64,000 nt of DNA from Bradyrhizobium sp. 186 (GCF_023101685.1 NZ_CP082164.1:5890001-5954000), one strand, 5' to 3'. Positions 43,110-52,404 are shown, counted from the stretch's first letter. Numbers and translations: made by a program. The notes: generated by a model not told the origin, from the sequence alone.

Positions 43110-44167
43110 GAAACATCCTCCGGCGCGGTCGGCACTGAATTGAGCGCACCCCCATCGCGGTTGAGCATCTGATTGATCTTGTTCAGAAGATCGAACTTGG
43201 CCATCTCATAGCCAACATCGATCGCATAGGCAAAGCCTTCGGCGTTGGTTCCGCCATGGCTCTTGACCACGACCCCGTTCAACCCAAGGAACACGCCGCC
43301 ATTGGCCTTGTTGGGGTCCATCTTGTCGCGCAGCGTCTGGAAGGCACTGCGCGCGAAGAGATAGCCGAGCTTGGTCATCCAGCTCCGCCGCATCTCGTCG
43401 CGGAGCAATCCCGCGATCTGCCGCGCGGCTCCCTCGGTCGCCTTGAGCGCGATGTTGCCGCTGAAACCTTCGGTGACGATCACATCGGCCAGCCCCTTGC
43501 TGATGCCGTCGCCCTCGACGAAGCCGATATAGTCAAGCTGCGGCAGGTTCATCGCGCGCAGGATTTCCCCGGCCTCGCGGATCTCCTCGTGGCCCTTGAT
43601 CTCCTCGACCCCGATATTGAGCAGGCCGACCGTGGGCCGCTTCTTGCTGAACAGCACGCTCGCCATCGCGCTACCCATTACTGCAAGCGCCACCAGATGG
43701 CGGGCATCGCCGCCGATGGTGGCGCCGAGGTCGAGCACGACGGAATCGCCGCGCATGGTCGGCCAGATCGCCGCGAGCGCCGGACGATCGATGCCCGGCA
43801 GCATGCGCAAATTGAAGCGCGCCATCGCCATCAGCGCGCCAGTGTTGCCGGCGGAGATCGCGACATCCGCCTCGCCCTTCTTGACGGCGTCGATGGCCAG
43901 CCACATCGAGGAGGTCTTGCGGCCGCGCCGCAGCGCCTGGCTCGGCTTATCCTCCATGCTGACCGCGACGTCGGTGTGGATGATCCGGGAGGCGGCCTTG
44001 AGCTCGGGGTGCCGGTCGAGCTCGGGCTCGATCCTGGCGCGGTCCCCGACCAGCAGGAACTCGGTCTCGCGATGCCTGCTGAGCGAGATGGCGGCGCCTG
44101 GAATGACCACGGCGGCGCCGACATCGCCTCCCATGGCGTCAAGCGCAATGCGAACCTTGCTTGGCAT
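43106..44167 (-). CDS. plsX: Phosphate acyltransferase PlsX
   Basis: 353 residues from ATG at 44167 ([20 protein letters not shown]); a GTG/ATG frame open to 44203 adds 12 residues that do not match. Motifs: [57 protein letters not shown]. It makes acyl-phosphate from acyl-ACP, which PlsY uses to begin phospholipid synthesis. The gene directly precedes fabH, as in most bacteria. Confidence 0.97.
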   Translation of the reverse strand: MPSKVRIALDAMGGDVGAAVVIPGAAISLSRHRETEFLLVGDRARIEPELDRHPELKAASRIIHTDVAVSMEDKPSQALRRGRKTSSMWLAIDAVKKGEADVAISAGNTGALMAMARFNLRMLPGIDRPALAAIWPTMRGDSVVLDLGATIGGDARHLVALAVMGSAMASVLFSKKRPTVGLLNIGVEEIKGHEEIREAGEILRAMNLPQLDYIGFVEGDGISKGLADVIVTEGFSGNIALKATEGAARQIAGLLRDEMRRSWMTKLGYLFARSAFQTLRDKMDPNKANGGVFLGLNGVVVKSHGGTNAEGFAYAIDVGYEMAKFDLLNKINQMLNRDGGALNSVPTAPEDVS

Positions 44168-44464
44168 AAAAGTCCTGGAAACCTGGTGTGGCGCGGTCGT
44201 CAACTAGCGGGGCCGCGAAATGGGTTCGCCATGGACATGGCGACCGGCCAAGCGCGACGCCGCACCCGAACCGGGGCGCGACAATAGCGTTTTGTCATCC
44301 CGAAACAACCTCTTGCCCCCAGCCTTTTGCATTCAGGACGATCCGGCCCGAGATGCCGGAATTGGCATGAAAGACATATAAATCATAGAGATAAGACAGT
44401 GTTTCAAACCATCCAGGCAAACGCCTCACGTCCGGCCGGAGAACGACCCGCCCGGAACAGCCGG
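44168..44464. promoter_or_regulatory. Intergenic region upstream of plsX-fabH
   Basis: About 300 bases without a coding frame. It probably holds the plsX-fabH promoter; CATGAAAGACATATAAATCATAG (44367 area) is the AT-rich part. No clear box was identified. Confidence 0.35.
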
Positions 44465-45025
44465 CTATTTGCCTTTCTTCTTGTCCTGGAGCGCTTTCAG
44501 CGCCGCGAACGGATGATCCTCGGGATCGGCAACGCTGACCTCCGCCTCGAACACGACGCCGGACTTGCGCGGATAGGGATCGATCGCCAGGAACAGCGCA
44601 TCGGTGGCGAGCCGGCCGAGGTCAATGATGCCGGCAACGATCGCCTCCGGCGGATCGACGACGTCCTTGTCGTCCCGCCCTTCCTCGATCAGGTCGGCCA
44701 GCCGCCGCGCCTCGGCCTCTGGCGCGAACATCAGGTCGATCTCCTCCTCGATTTCGTTCTCGATCGGATCGAGCGTCACCACGCAGGTCTGGCCGATCCG
44801 GGCGCGGGCGTGGCCCGTGACGTGGATGCGGCCCCCGCTCGTCGGCGTGACATCGACGGCGGCCTGGGCGGACAGGATTTCGCGCACGCCAGCGAGTTCG
44901 GCCATCGCCTGCCGCTCGGCGGCGGAAGCCTCGAGCTCGCGGTGCAGGCCGGTGTCGGGGATGTGCGCGACGGTGACGGGGACGCGCCATGGATCGGGCT
45001 TGGATTCGGCATTCGGTCGGCTCAT
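44465..45025 (-). CDS. DUF177 (YceD-like) protein
   Basis: 186 residues from ATG at 45025, overlapping the upstream gene by ATGA. The core region GRIHVTGHARARIGQTCVVT, LDPIENEIEEEIDLMFAPEA and the final DPYPRKSGVVFEAE, DPEDHPFAALKALQDKKKGK are diagnostic of the YceD/DUF177 family. In other bacteria it is linked to rRNA processing and to ribosomal protein L32 and plsX genes. The third Cys of the usual CxxC pair is represented by a single Cys (QTCVVT). Cytoplasmic. Confidence 0.92.
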   Translation of the reverse strand: MSRPNAESKPDPWRVPVTVAHIPDTGLHRELEASAAERQAMAELAGVREILSAQAAVDVTPTSGGRIHVTGHARARIGQTCVVTLDPIENEIEEEIDLMFAPEAEARRLADLIEEGRDDKDVVDPPEAIVAGIIDLGRLATDALFLAIDPYPRKSGVVFEAEVSVADPEDHPFAALKALQDKKKGK

Positions 45026-45576
45026 GGCGTGACATCCTCCTTGAGCGCTGAGGGAAACTTGAAGGACGCGCCCAGCAGAGCCGCCTCGTCGGTCCGGCCG
45101 AGATCGGCTTCCGTGGCCTCGGCGTAAGCCGCGAGCCGCCGCGCATGATCCATTCCGGCTCCATTCAAGATATTCTTGTAAATGGCCGATGCCAGCGCCT
45201 CGCCGCCACCCGCCATCGCCTCGTCATAGGCCTTCGCCCGGCCATAAAAGGCCTCGCCGAAGGCCCGCATCCGCTTCGGCACGGTCTGGTCGCCGATGCC
45301 CATCTCGCGCAGATTGTCGTCCATGTCCTCGCAGAAGCGGTCGAACAGCGCCTGGGACAGCTCCACGCCGCCGCCCTGCACGGTCCGCAGGCGCCGCAGC
45401 AACAGCCACAGGTGCAACAGCAACAGGTCGAAACGCCCGTTAACCGTATCAGGCACGCCCAAGTCCCGGTAAAATATGGGTTCTCGCGCCTGCGTCACGA
45501 TCATGCCATAGATGGCCTGAATGGTGCCGCTCGGGGCTAGCCGGGGTTTCCTGAAGTGATTGAACGGCCAAAGCAT
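45022..45576 (-). CDS. Ubiquinol-cytochrome c chaperone (CBP3-like)
   Basis: 184 residues from ATG at 45576: MLWPFNHFRKPRLAPSGTIQ, AIYGMIVTQAREPIFYRDLG, VPDTVNGRFDLLLLHLWLLL, RRLRTVQGGGVELSQALFDR. The FYRDLGVPDTVNGRFDLLLLH segment is the mark of the CBP3/UQCC1 family, needed for assembly of cytochrome b in the bc1 complex. It is divergent from bamE, and the shared 98-base gap must hold both promoters. It forms a two-gene operon with the DUF177 gene. Confidence 0.93.
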   Translation of the reverse strand: MLWPFNHFRKPRLAPSGTIQAIYGMIVTQAREPIFYRDLGVPDTVNGRFDLLLLHLWLLLRRLRTVQGGGVELSQALFDRFCEDMDDNLREMGIGDQTVPKRMRAFGEAFYGRAKAYDEAMAGGGEALASAIYKNILNGAGMDHARRLAAYAEATEADLGRTDEAALLGASFKFPSALKEDVTP

Positions 45577-45674
45577 TGTGGTTTCCGCAAGCGGGCGCGC
45601 GTGAGCTGCATTCAGATCCTCCGCCCGGTACTTCAGCGCCTCGCCCGACGCAAGGGGACGGAATCAGTTCCGCG

Positions 45675-46160
45675 ATGACGATAACGAACCAGACCAGCCT
45701 GCGCGCGGACAAGCGGCGCGGCCTTCATTCACGCTGGCGCGCGTTGCGCATCGCTGCGGCCGCGGCCCTGGTCGGCGTGGCGCTTGTGGGCTGCACCGGC
45801 GAGCAATTCCAAAAGGGCTACATCCTGCCGCCCGGCGCGCTCGAGCAGATTCCGATTGGCGCGAGCCAGGACCAGGTGCTGATCGTGATGGGCACGCCCT
45901 CCACGGTCGCGACCCTCGACGGCGAAGTGTTCTACTACATCTCCCAGCGCTCGGAGCGCATGGTCGCCTTCATGAATCAGAAACTGGTCGACCAGCGCGT
46001 GATCGCGGTCTATTTCGACAAGAACCGGCGCGTGCGCCGGCTTGCGAATTACGGGCTCCAGGACGGCAAGATTTTCGACTTCATCAGCCGCACCACGCCG
46101 ACGTCGGGCCAGGAGATGAGCTACCTCGCGCCGATCTTCAAGCTGATCAGCTTTAACTGA
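45675..46160 (+). CDS. bamE: Outer-membrane assembly lipoprotein BamE (SmpA/OmlA)
   Basis: 161 residues from ATG at 45675. After a 40-residue N-terminus including an Ala-rich hydrophobic stretch, the lipobox is LVGVALVGC, so the mature protein begins at Cys near residue 37. The mature part has YILPPGALEQIPIGASQDQV, LIVMGTPSTVATLDGEVFYY and ISQRSERMVAF, the SmpA/OmlA fold. BamE is a periplasmic subunit of the BAM complex. It is divergent from the CBP3-like gene. Confidence 0.94.
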   Translation: MTITNQTSLRADKRRGLHSRWRALRIAAAAALVGVALVGCTGEQFQKGYILPPGALEQIPIGASQDQVLIVMGTPSTVATLDGEVFYYISQRSERMVAFMNQKLVDQRVIAVYFDKNRRVRRLANYGLQDGKIFDFISRTTPTSGQEMSYLAPIFKLISFN

Positions 46161-46256
46161 GGATTTAGCCTGCGGCGTCGTGCCGCCTCGTGCGACTTGC
46201 CGTTGCATGCCGCCTTCCCTACGCTCCCGGCAAAGCAAGAAGCAGGGAGTGGATTC

Positions 46257-47258
46257 GTGCCCAGAACTTTGTTGTCCCGCCGTCGCGTGCTCACCGGCGC
46301 TGCCGGCCTTTCGGCGGCGGCCATTCTGCCGCGCACAAGCCTTGCTGACTGGAAGCCCACTGAAAACGTGCGCCTCGTCGTGCCGGCCGCGGCCGGCGGC
46401 TCGACCGACGTGATGGGCCGGCTGCTGGCCGCGCATCTGCAAACCGCCTGGGGCCAGTCGGCTGTCGTGGAAAACCGCTCCGGCGGCGGCGGCACGATCG
46501 GAACGGCGGAGGTGGTGCGCTCGAAGCCGGACGGCCACACCATCCTGGTCGGCAATCCCGGTCCGAACGCGATCGCCTACAGCATCTTCAAGAACCTCAC
46601 CTACAAGCCGGACCAGCTCCAGCCGGTCTCCAACATGATCCGGATCCCGAACATCGTCTCGGCGCATCCGAAGACCGGCATCAAGTCGATTCCCGAGCTG
46701 ATCGCCTTCCTCAAGGCCAATCCGGACAAGCTCAGCTACGCCTCCTCCGGCGTCGGCCAGAGCCCTCACCTCACCGGCGCCTGGTTTCTCCAGCTCACCG
46801 GGCTGAAGATGACGCACATTCCGTTCCGCGGCGCAGGCCCCGCGCTCCAGGCCGCACTCGCCGGCGACATCCAGATCCTGTTCGACAACCTCTATCCGAG
46901 CCTGCCGCAGGTGCAGAACGGCACCCTCACCGGCCTCTGCGTCACCACGCCGGAGCGTAGCGATCTCGCGCCGAACCTGCCGACCATGCGCGAGAGCGCG
47001 CCGGAGCTTGCCAATTTCGACGTCTCGTCGTGGTTCGCGGTATTCCTGCCCAAAGGCGCGCCCGCCCCCGTGATCGAGGCGCTCAATCTCCAAGTGAAGG
47101 CGATGCTCGAACGCGACGACATCAAGAAGAACATCGTCGCCATGGGCGCCCGCGCCGACTACGGCACGCCGCAGCAGTTCTCCGACTTCGTGGACGCCGA
47201 GACGAAGAAGTTCGCCGGCATCATCCAGAAGGAAGGTCTTCAGATGGATGTGCAGTAG
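46257..47258 (+). CDS. Bug-family (TctC) tripartite-type solute-binding protein
   Basis: 333 residues from GTG at 46257 with GGGAG eight bases upstream. The N-terminal SRRRVLTGAAGLSAAAILPR is a twin-arginine signal, ending near SLADW. The mature part has VRLVVPAAAGGSTDVMGRLL, VVENRSGGGGTIGTAEVVRS, KPDGHTILVG and PFRGAGPALQAALAGDIQ, all typical of Bug receptors, which deliver carboxylates or related small molecules to TTT transporters. No TctA/TctB genes lie nearby, as for most Bug orphans. The ligand cannot be named. Confidence 0.94.
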   Translation: MPRTLLSRRRVLTGAAGLSAAAILPRTSLADWKPTENVRLVVPAAAGGSTDVMGRLLAAHLQTAWGQSAVVENRSGGGGTIGTAEVVRSKPDGHTILVGNPGPNAIAYSIFKNLTYKPDQLQPVSNMIRIPNIVSAHPKTGIKSIPELIAFLKANPDKLSYASSGVGQSPHLTGAWFLQLTGLKMTHIPFRGAGPALQAALAGDIQILFDNLYPSLPQVQNGTLTGLCVTTPERSDLAPNLPTMRESAPELANFDVSSWFAVFLPKGAPAPVIEALNLQVKAMLERDDIKKNIVAMGARADYGTPQQFSDFVDAETKKFAGIIQKEGLQMDVQ

Positions 47259-47377
47259 CTCTCGTGTCCCGGACGCGGTGCAGCGTGCAAGGCTGCGCCG
47301 CGCTTGCGGGGTGCACGAGTGCCAACATCGTTGCGAACGGAATTGGCGCCACTAGCGGAATCGCCTCACGTCGGTTT

Positions 47378-47650
47378 CTACGCAGGCTCGGTCGACGGCT
47401 GCTCCACCAAACCGGCGATGGCCGAAATCGAGTCCAGGCGCGTCAAGTCGAAACCGATCTCGGAAAAATTGATCCCATGGTCGGTCTCGATGCTCATTAT
47501 GAGCTCTACTGCGTCGAGTGAATCGAGACGTCCACTGGTAAACAGCAGATCGTCGTCGGTAAGCGGCGCGCTATCGCCCTTCATGAGGAGCCGTTGCACA
47601 ATGTAGCGCCGCATTTGCGATCTAGTTTCAGAGCAAGCTTTCGTGGTCAT
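47378..47650 (-). CDS. Acyl/peptidyl carrier protein
   Basis: 90 residues from ATG at 47650: MTTKACSETRSQMRRYIVQR, LLMKGDSAPLTDDDLLFTSG, RLDSLDAVELIMSIETDHGI. The phosphopantetheine Ser is Ser44 in LDSLDAVEL. Residues INFSEIGFDLTRLDSISAIA form the last helices. The ATG overlaps the stop of the MBOAT gene. It is the last gene of the 51922-47378 cluster and, by analogy with DltC, probably carries the residue activated by the adenylation enzyme. Confidence 0.9.
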   Translation of the reverse strand: MTTKACSETRSQMRRYIVQRLLMKGDSAPLTDDDLLFTSGRLDSLDAVELIMSIETDHGINFSEIGFDLTRLDSISAIAGLVEQPSTEPA

Positions 47651-49125
47651 GTCGTTACTCCCAGGAGATAAAACAGGAATTCGGCGCGTTGCCAGAGCGA
47701 ATGCTCGCGGTCCAACGGCGCGTCGAAGACGTGAATCAGACAAAAGAAGCTCGAAACCCACAGGCAGGGCAGCAAGCGGCTACGCAGCCGTCCTCGCGAC
47801 GCCGGCCGTCGTGCGCGACGCATCTGCGAGAGCCCCACGCTGATGGCCAGCACCAGTGTATAAAACGCATGCGATTGTTGACCGATCACGGCCCTCCAAA
47901 GGCCCATTTCGCCGACGAAATGAATGTCGCGAATGAAATGAAATAGCAGGTTGCCGGCACAGGCTGCTGCAAAGGTCGCGAAGAACATTCGAAACCGGCG
48001 ATGGCCGCGGAAACAGCGAACAAAGGTCGGGTAAAAGAAATGGTCGACGAGCAGTTCCTTGTAATAGAAGTAATAGCGATTCCAGAATTCGGCGAGTGTC
48101 GTTGACTCCAGAGGCCGGTAGGTGTTGCGCAGCAGGCGAAAACCGGCGAGCCGCGCCGTTGCTACGATGATGCCGCCGAACACCGTCATGCTGAGCAGGT
48201 CTTGCACAAAGAAGCTGACGAGGCTGGCCCACCCGACGAAACGCGGCAAGGGATGACCTGCGAGATACTGCAGCAAGTTGTCGTCGAACATTGGCAGCCG
48301 CAACTGACCGTGGACGAGTTCGCCGAGACAAATCTTGACGATAGCCAGCACTAACGTCCAAGCCGCAAGCTTGACGCCCTTGAGTTGCGTGACCGCGAGC
48401 TCCTCGAGTGTCTTGGCCTCGAAGCGGCGGAGATAAGACAGCCCCTTCCCGAACGGCGTCAGCGACGATCCCCAGAAGGGATGAAAAACGCTCAGACGCT
48501 GCCACACCGGAGATTGCTCCTTGCCGGCATCGGCAAGACCGTAAGCAAGGAACCATAGGTAGGGCTGGGATGTCATCAGGAACGACCAAAGCAGAACGCG
48601 TGGCACGCCGGCCATGAGCGTTGCTTGCGTCATCAAAACAAGCGCGAGGAATACGAGCAACACGCTGAGCGTTGGGCGGCGGAGCACGATGCACGCTGAA
48701 CCTTGCATCGCCAGCAGGCCCGAGAACAGCGCAAACACCACCACCAACATGCCCGCCGCCAGCAGCGGTTGATGGATACGGTCCGCGACGCCTTCGTGAA
48801 CGGCCAATCGGTCGAGAAACGCGCTGTCGATCAGGAAGCCGCTGCGGCAAAGCAACAGCAAGGTTGCCAGCAAGATTAGGACGCGCCGGTGCCGCCCAGC
48901 GTAGGCGCACGCCATCGCGAGACCCGCCGCCGAAAAGTCGATTCCTATCTGCCAGAGCAGCACGGCGAGCAGCCCGACCGTGCAGCAAAGCAGCAGCCGG
49001 CCGCGGATTCCCTGGGCGCCCGCCACAAGTCTCGGGTCCCGATCGATCTGAGGGATCAGCCGCCACGACGGCTTCACGAGAAAACCCGCGGCCGCGTAGC
49101 CATAGGGCTGGCTTTCAACGCTCAT
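47647..49125 (-). CDS. MBOAT-like membrane acyltransferase (DltB/AlgI type)
   Basis: 492 residues from ATG at 49125 with about eleven or twelve membrane segments (for example GRLLLCCTVGLLAVLLWQIG and HQPLLAAGMLVVVFALFSGL). The late conserved block STTLAEFWNRYYFYYKELLV, DHFFYPTFVRCFRGHRRFRM, then NLLFHFIRDIHFVG resembles the MBOAT core, with the histidine in LLFHFIRD as candidate catalytic residue. DltB-like proteins move an activated acyl or aminoacyl group from a carrier protein across the membrane. It overlaps the carrier gene and follows the adenylation gene by 35 bases. Confidence 0.7.
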   Translation of the reverse strand: MSVESQPYGYAAAGFLVKPSWRLIPQIDRDPRLVAGAQGIRGRLLLCCTVGLLAVLLWQIGIDFSAAGLAMACAYAGRHRRVLILLATLLLLCRSGFLIDSAFLDRLAVHEGVADRIHQPLLAAGMLVVVFALFSGLLAMQGSACIVLRRPTLSVLLVFLALVLMTQATLMAGVPRVLLWSFLMTSQPYLWFLAYGLADAGKEQSPVWQRLSVFHPFWGSSLTPFGKGLSYLRRFEAKTLEELAVTQLKGVKLAAWTLVLAIVKICLGELVHGQLRLPMFDDNLLQYLAGHPLPRFVGWASLVSFFVQDLLSMTVFGGIIVATARLAGFRLLRNTYRPLESTTLAEFWNRYYFYYKELLVDHFFYPTFVRCFRGHRRFRMFFATFAAACAGNLLFHFIRDIHFVGEMGLWRAVIGQQSHAFYTLVLAISVGLSQMRRARRPASRGRLRSRLLPCLWVSSFFCLIHVFDAPLDREHSLWQRAEFLFYLLGVTT

Positions 49126-49160
49126 CGGAAAATGCGCGCGAACGCTGCTGGCTCTGGCAT

Positions 49161-50711
49161 CTACGAGGCCCTTGCGAAAGCTTCACCAAGCAGTGACGCG
49201 ACCGAGCGCCGGTCCGCCTTGCCATTGGCGTTGACGGGAATGTCCTCCAGCCAAACGTATCGGCTGGGCACCATGTAAGCGGGAAGGCGCGCAGCGCAGT
49301 GCTGGCGCAAATCGTTTTCCGCCGTTCTTGCACCCGAATACGCAGCGAGGAGCCGACTTGCGCCATTGGCATCGTGAAGCACCACAGCGAGGGCACGCGT
49401 GATTCCCTTGCACGCCGCCAGGGCGTGGTCGATCTCCTCCAGCTCGACCCGATAACCCCGAAGTTTGACCTGATTGTCCGCGCGGCCGCGAAAACGGAGC
49501 ACGCCCGTTTCAGGTTCGGCTTCCACGAGATCACCGCTCCGATAGAGTATCGATCGATAGCCGTCGATCAGCGGGTCCTGACAGAAACGGCGGGTCGTCT
49601 CTTGCGGATTATTTATGTAACCAAGCCCCACTCCCGGGCCTCCCAGCCACAATTCACCGGCAGTGCCCGCGGCGACCGGATTCAGGTCTTTGTCCAGAAT
49701 CCGGTAGCTAAAATTGGGATTAAGCCGCCCCAAGGGAGCCAACCCGTCGGTGGTGTCAAAAACGGATTCGACGATCTCGAAACCGCTGCAAATGCAGCTT
49801 GTCTCGGTCGGGCCGTAGCAATTGATCAGCTTCGCCTTGCCAGCAAACGCGTCATAGAACCTACGAAGCCGGGCCAGCGGAAATCCCTCACCGCCGAACA
49901 TGAACCTGCTGACGGTCGGCAGCCACTCGGGGCTCAGAAGATGGATGGAGTCGAGGAACATGAAGAGCGTCGGCACGGCGAAGAAGAACGTGCACTGATG
50001 CCTCGCGATCTCCGATACCAGTTCCGCAGGTGGCCGCCCCTTCAGCGCGTCCAGCGCGACAATCGCCGCTCCGTTCAGCAATCCGGCATAAATGTCAAAG
50101 ACCGAATTATCGAAATAGATCGGATTGACATTCGTCAACCGGTCTCCGGGCCCAATTCCAAGATCGCTCTTCGCCCACTCGATCAAGTGAATCACCCCTT
50201 GATGGGGTATGACCACGCCCTTCGGCTCGCCCGTCGACCCGGATGTGAACATGACATAGGCGGGATCGGCCCCGGTAATCAGGGATGTTTGCGGCAGATT
50301 GTCGTCGTCAAGGTTCGAAACGGCATGATGCAAGGCCGCTCGGGCGCCTGCATCGCTGATCAATGTCCGCGTGCCAGATCCCTCGCGCACGCTCACGATC
50401 AGCGCGGGCCGGCATCGCTCCAACATCAGCCGTGCACGTTCCGCCGGGGCCGCGGGATCGAGGAATGCATAAGGCGCTCCGATTTTGATGCAGGCCATGG
50501 CGAGAGCGTAGGCTTCGGCAATCTTCGGCAGTTCAAGGCACACCACAGCGCCTTTGTTCACACCCTGCGACATCAACCATCGAGCCAACCGGTTTGCTGA
50601 CCTGTTGAGGTCCGAAAAAGTGCAGCTATCGCCTTCGCAGAACAGCGCGACAGCGCCCGGCGAGGACGCCACGACCTCTTCGAAATGCAGCCCCAGATTA
50701 TAGGCAGTCAT
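49161..50711 (-). CDS. Amino-acid adenylation enzyme (stand-alone NRPS/DltA-like)
   Basis: 516 residues from ATG at 50711. Adenylation motifs in order: A3 AYVMFTSGSTGEPKGVV, A4/A5 FDNSVFDIYAG and INCYGPTETSCIC, A7 YRSGDLVEAEPE, A8 LRFRGRADNQVKLRGYRVEL and A10 with the lysine in IPVNANGKADRRS. It activates a carboxylic acid, probably an amino acid, as the AMP ester. Residues of the specificity pocket cannot be read safely by eye. The start overlaps the methyltransferase gene by ATGA. Confidence 0.94.
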   Translation of the reverse strand: MTAYNLGLHFEEVVASSPGAVALFCEGDSCTFSDLNRSANRLARWLMSQGVNKGAVVCLELPKIAEAYALAMACIKIGAPYAFLDPAAPAERARLMLERCRPALIVSVREGSGTRTLISDAGARAALHHAVSNLDDDNLPQTSLITGADPAYVMFTSGSTGEPKGVVIPHQGVIHLIEWAKSDLGIGPGDRLTNVNPIYFDNSVFDIYAGLLNGAAIVALDALKGRPPAELVSEIARHQCTFFFAVPTLFMFLDSIHLLSPEWLPTVSRFMFGGEGFPLARLRRFYDAFAGKAKLINCYGPTETSCICSGFEIVESVFDTTDGLAPLGRLNPNFSYRILDKDLNPVAAGTAGELWLGGPGVGLGYINNPQETTRRFCQDPLIDGYRSILYRSGDLVEAEPETGVLRFRGRADNQVKLRGYRVELEEIDHALAACKGITRALAVVLHDANGASRLLAAYSGARTAENDLRQHCAARLPAYMVPSRYVWLEDIPVNANGKADRRSVASLLGEAFARAS

Positions 50712-51922
50712 ACCTGTGCCTCGATTGCTTCAGCGTTGCCGGGATCGCCCGGCGCGATCGGCGACGCCTGCACAATTTCGGCAAAATCTCGCTGGTTGAG
50801 CGCAATCACGACCTCGGGCAATTGCGCCTCTGAAAACCGAGCCCGCAACACGTTCCCGAGCTCCATGCTGAGATGCTGAAGGAACGCGGCGGCCATCGGG
50901 TCCGTCGCCAACGGCCTGCCCTCATTTGTCCGGTTTTCCGTTCGCAGCGCGAGGCTGCTGCTGTCCCTGCAAGCTGAAGCAGCTTCACGGTCGACACGCA
51001 GCACAACGTCATACCGATACCGGGTCAGTTCGTAGCTCGATCCGCGCTTGAGCAGGATTTCCGCGCCAGATATCCGTGCGATGGATTCGGAGACGCTCTG
51101 AAAATAGCAGGGATCGATGACTAGCTCGCGCTCTTGGGCGATCGACAAGGAAATCTTTCGCTCGAGCCACGCCTCCGTGACTCCCGATGGCACTCTTGCG
51201 GATTGAACTTCACGGTGGAAAACCCGCAAGAGCTCGAGGTTACGAACGTCACCGATGAAGATGTGGCCTCCAGGAGCCACCAGATTGGCGGCTTGTTCCA
51301 AGACCATGTGCAAATATTCGATCCCGGGGAAATATTGCACGACCGAGTTGAGAACCACTGCGTCGAACGATTGTGGTGACAAGCCTCTGAAATCCGTAGC
51401 TTCCCGCTCGAGAAATTCGACATGCCGTAGCTCAGGCTTCGACTGCGCAAACGCGCGCAACCGGCGAACGGCCACCGGCGAGAGGTCCGTCCCACAATAC
51501 ACTTCACACGCCGGTGCGAGCTGTTCGACGAGCAGTCCGACGCCACACCCGACTTCCAATATCCGCCTTGCACCGAGTGCACGAATACGCTGAATCGTAC
51601 AATCCAGCCACTCGACCATTTCGGGTTCCGGAATGGGTTTGTTCGTGAAGTTGCTGGTCCAACCGACGAACGATGGCACAAAGCTGTCAGCGGCATCGCG
51701 ATACACTTGATCGAACGCCCGCCGCCATTGCGTAACCCTCCGATCTGTCTCGGCCTGATGGCACCTCGACTTGCCGGCGCTGAGACGATTGGGGTCAATT
51801 GCGGCGAAAGCGATCCTGAACTGGCGGCCGTCGTGACTCTGCTCGGCACTGAGGACAGCATCCGCCACGTCCGGATGCGCCATCAGTGCGCGCTCAATCT
51901 CGTTCATGGGGAGCGCACGCAA
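50708..51922 (-). CDS. NRPS-type methyltransferase with adenylation-domain remnants
   Basis: 404 residues from TTG at 51922: AAGGAGG at 51928-51934 sits five bases before it, which decides this start over ATG at 51907 and the far frame at 52048. Residues 5-35 (MNEIERALMAHPDVADAVLS) look like the C-terminal subdomain of an adenylation domain. Next comes a SAM methyltransferase with motif I RILEVGCGVGLLVEQLA, then CGTDLSPVAVRRL, SFDAVVLNSVVQYF and GGHIFIGDVRN. The tail (AAAFLQHLSMELGNVLRARF, LPEVVIALNQ) again resembles adenylation or condensation-linked sequence. In NRPS enzymes such inserts N- or O-methylate the bound amino acid. First gene of the cluster. Confidence 0.88.
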   Translation of the reverse strand: MRALPMNEIERALMAHPDVADAVLSAEQSHDGRQFRIAFAAIDPNRLSAGKSRCHQAETDRRVTQWRRAFDQVYRDAADSFVPSFVGWTSNFTNKPIPEPEMVEWLDCTIQRIRALGARRILEVGCGVGLLVEQLAPACEVYCGTDLSPVAVRRLRAFAQSKPELRHVEFLEREATDFRGLSPQSFDAVVLNSVVQYFPGIEYLHMVLEQAANLVAPGGHIFIGDVRNLELLRVFHREVQSARVPSGVTEAWLERKISLSIAQERELVIDPCYFQSVSESIARISGAEILLKRGSSYELTRYRYDVVLRVDREAASACRDSSSLALRTENRTNEGRPLATDPMAAAFLQHLSMELGNVLRARFSEAQLPEVVIALNQRDFAEIVQASPIAPGDPGNAEAIEAQV

Positions 51923-51927
51923 CGGAA

Positions 51928-51934
51928 CCTCCTT
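51928..51934 (-). promoter_or_regulatory. Ribosome-binding site deciding a TTG start
   Basis: AAGGAGG on the minus strand, five bases before TTG at 51922. No similarly good site precedes ATG 51907. Confidence 0.8.
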
Positions 51935-52351
51935 TTTCAGTCGGCAGGCAACGCGCACCCTGAACATGTTGAGAGCGCTTCGCGCCGCACACGAGATGAG
52001 GAGGAACCCAGACGCGTGTGCTACGGAAATTCGCGAAAATGCAGCCAAAAACCTCGCGAAATTCTAGAATGCAGCCGGTTAAGCAACCTTAAATATAGCG
52101 CATTCAGTATCCGCAAAGCTCCGAGTCTTCGCTCCTGAACGGAGGGTCTGTGCGTCTCCGCAACCCAAACCTGCGCCTTTCCCGGCATTTCGGACGCTTT
52201 TTCTTCTTTTCTTGCGGAATTGTTGATGCCAGGCAATGTGCACCGCTCCGCGCGAGGCTTGCCCTCGCGGCCTCGACAGGCGGCTCTTGCTAACCTGGCT
52301 CGTTCCGGATCCGGACGACGCGTCAACACAGCGCCTGGTTGCTCTCAAAGC
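51935..52351. other. Gene-free stretch between biosynthetic cluster and hppA
   Basis: Holds the promoter of the minus-strand cluster. The part 52075-52105 (AACCTTAAATATAGCGCATTCAG) is the AT-rich candidate. The minus frames at 52021-52348 lack a ribosome site and family resemblance. hppA's terminator begins at 52352. Confidence 0.45.
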
Positions 52352-52383
52352 AAGACCCCCGCGGCCTGCGCCGCGGGGGTCTT
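52352..52383 (-). terminator. Terminator of hppA
   Basis: A perfect 14-bp stem, AAGACCCCCGCGGC with GCCGCGGGGGTCTT, and a 4-base loop, 21 bases after the hppA stop. On the minus strand it is followed by GCTTTGAG, a weak T run. Confidence 0.85.
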
Positions 52384-52404
52384 CGTTCCACGCGATGTCG
52401 TGCT

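Noticed and set aside
47378..50711. Teichoic acid D-alanylation (dlt) operon
   Set aside because: The organism is Gram-negative, DltD is missing and a methyltransferase is present; only the logic of the pathway is shared.
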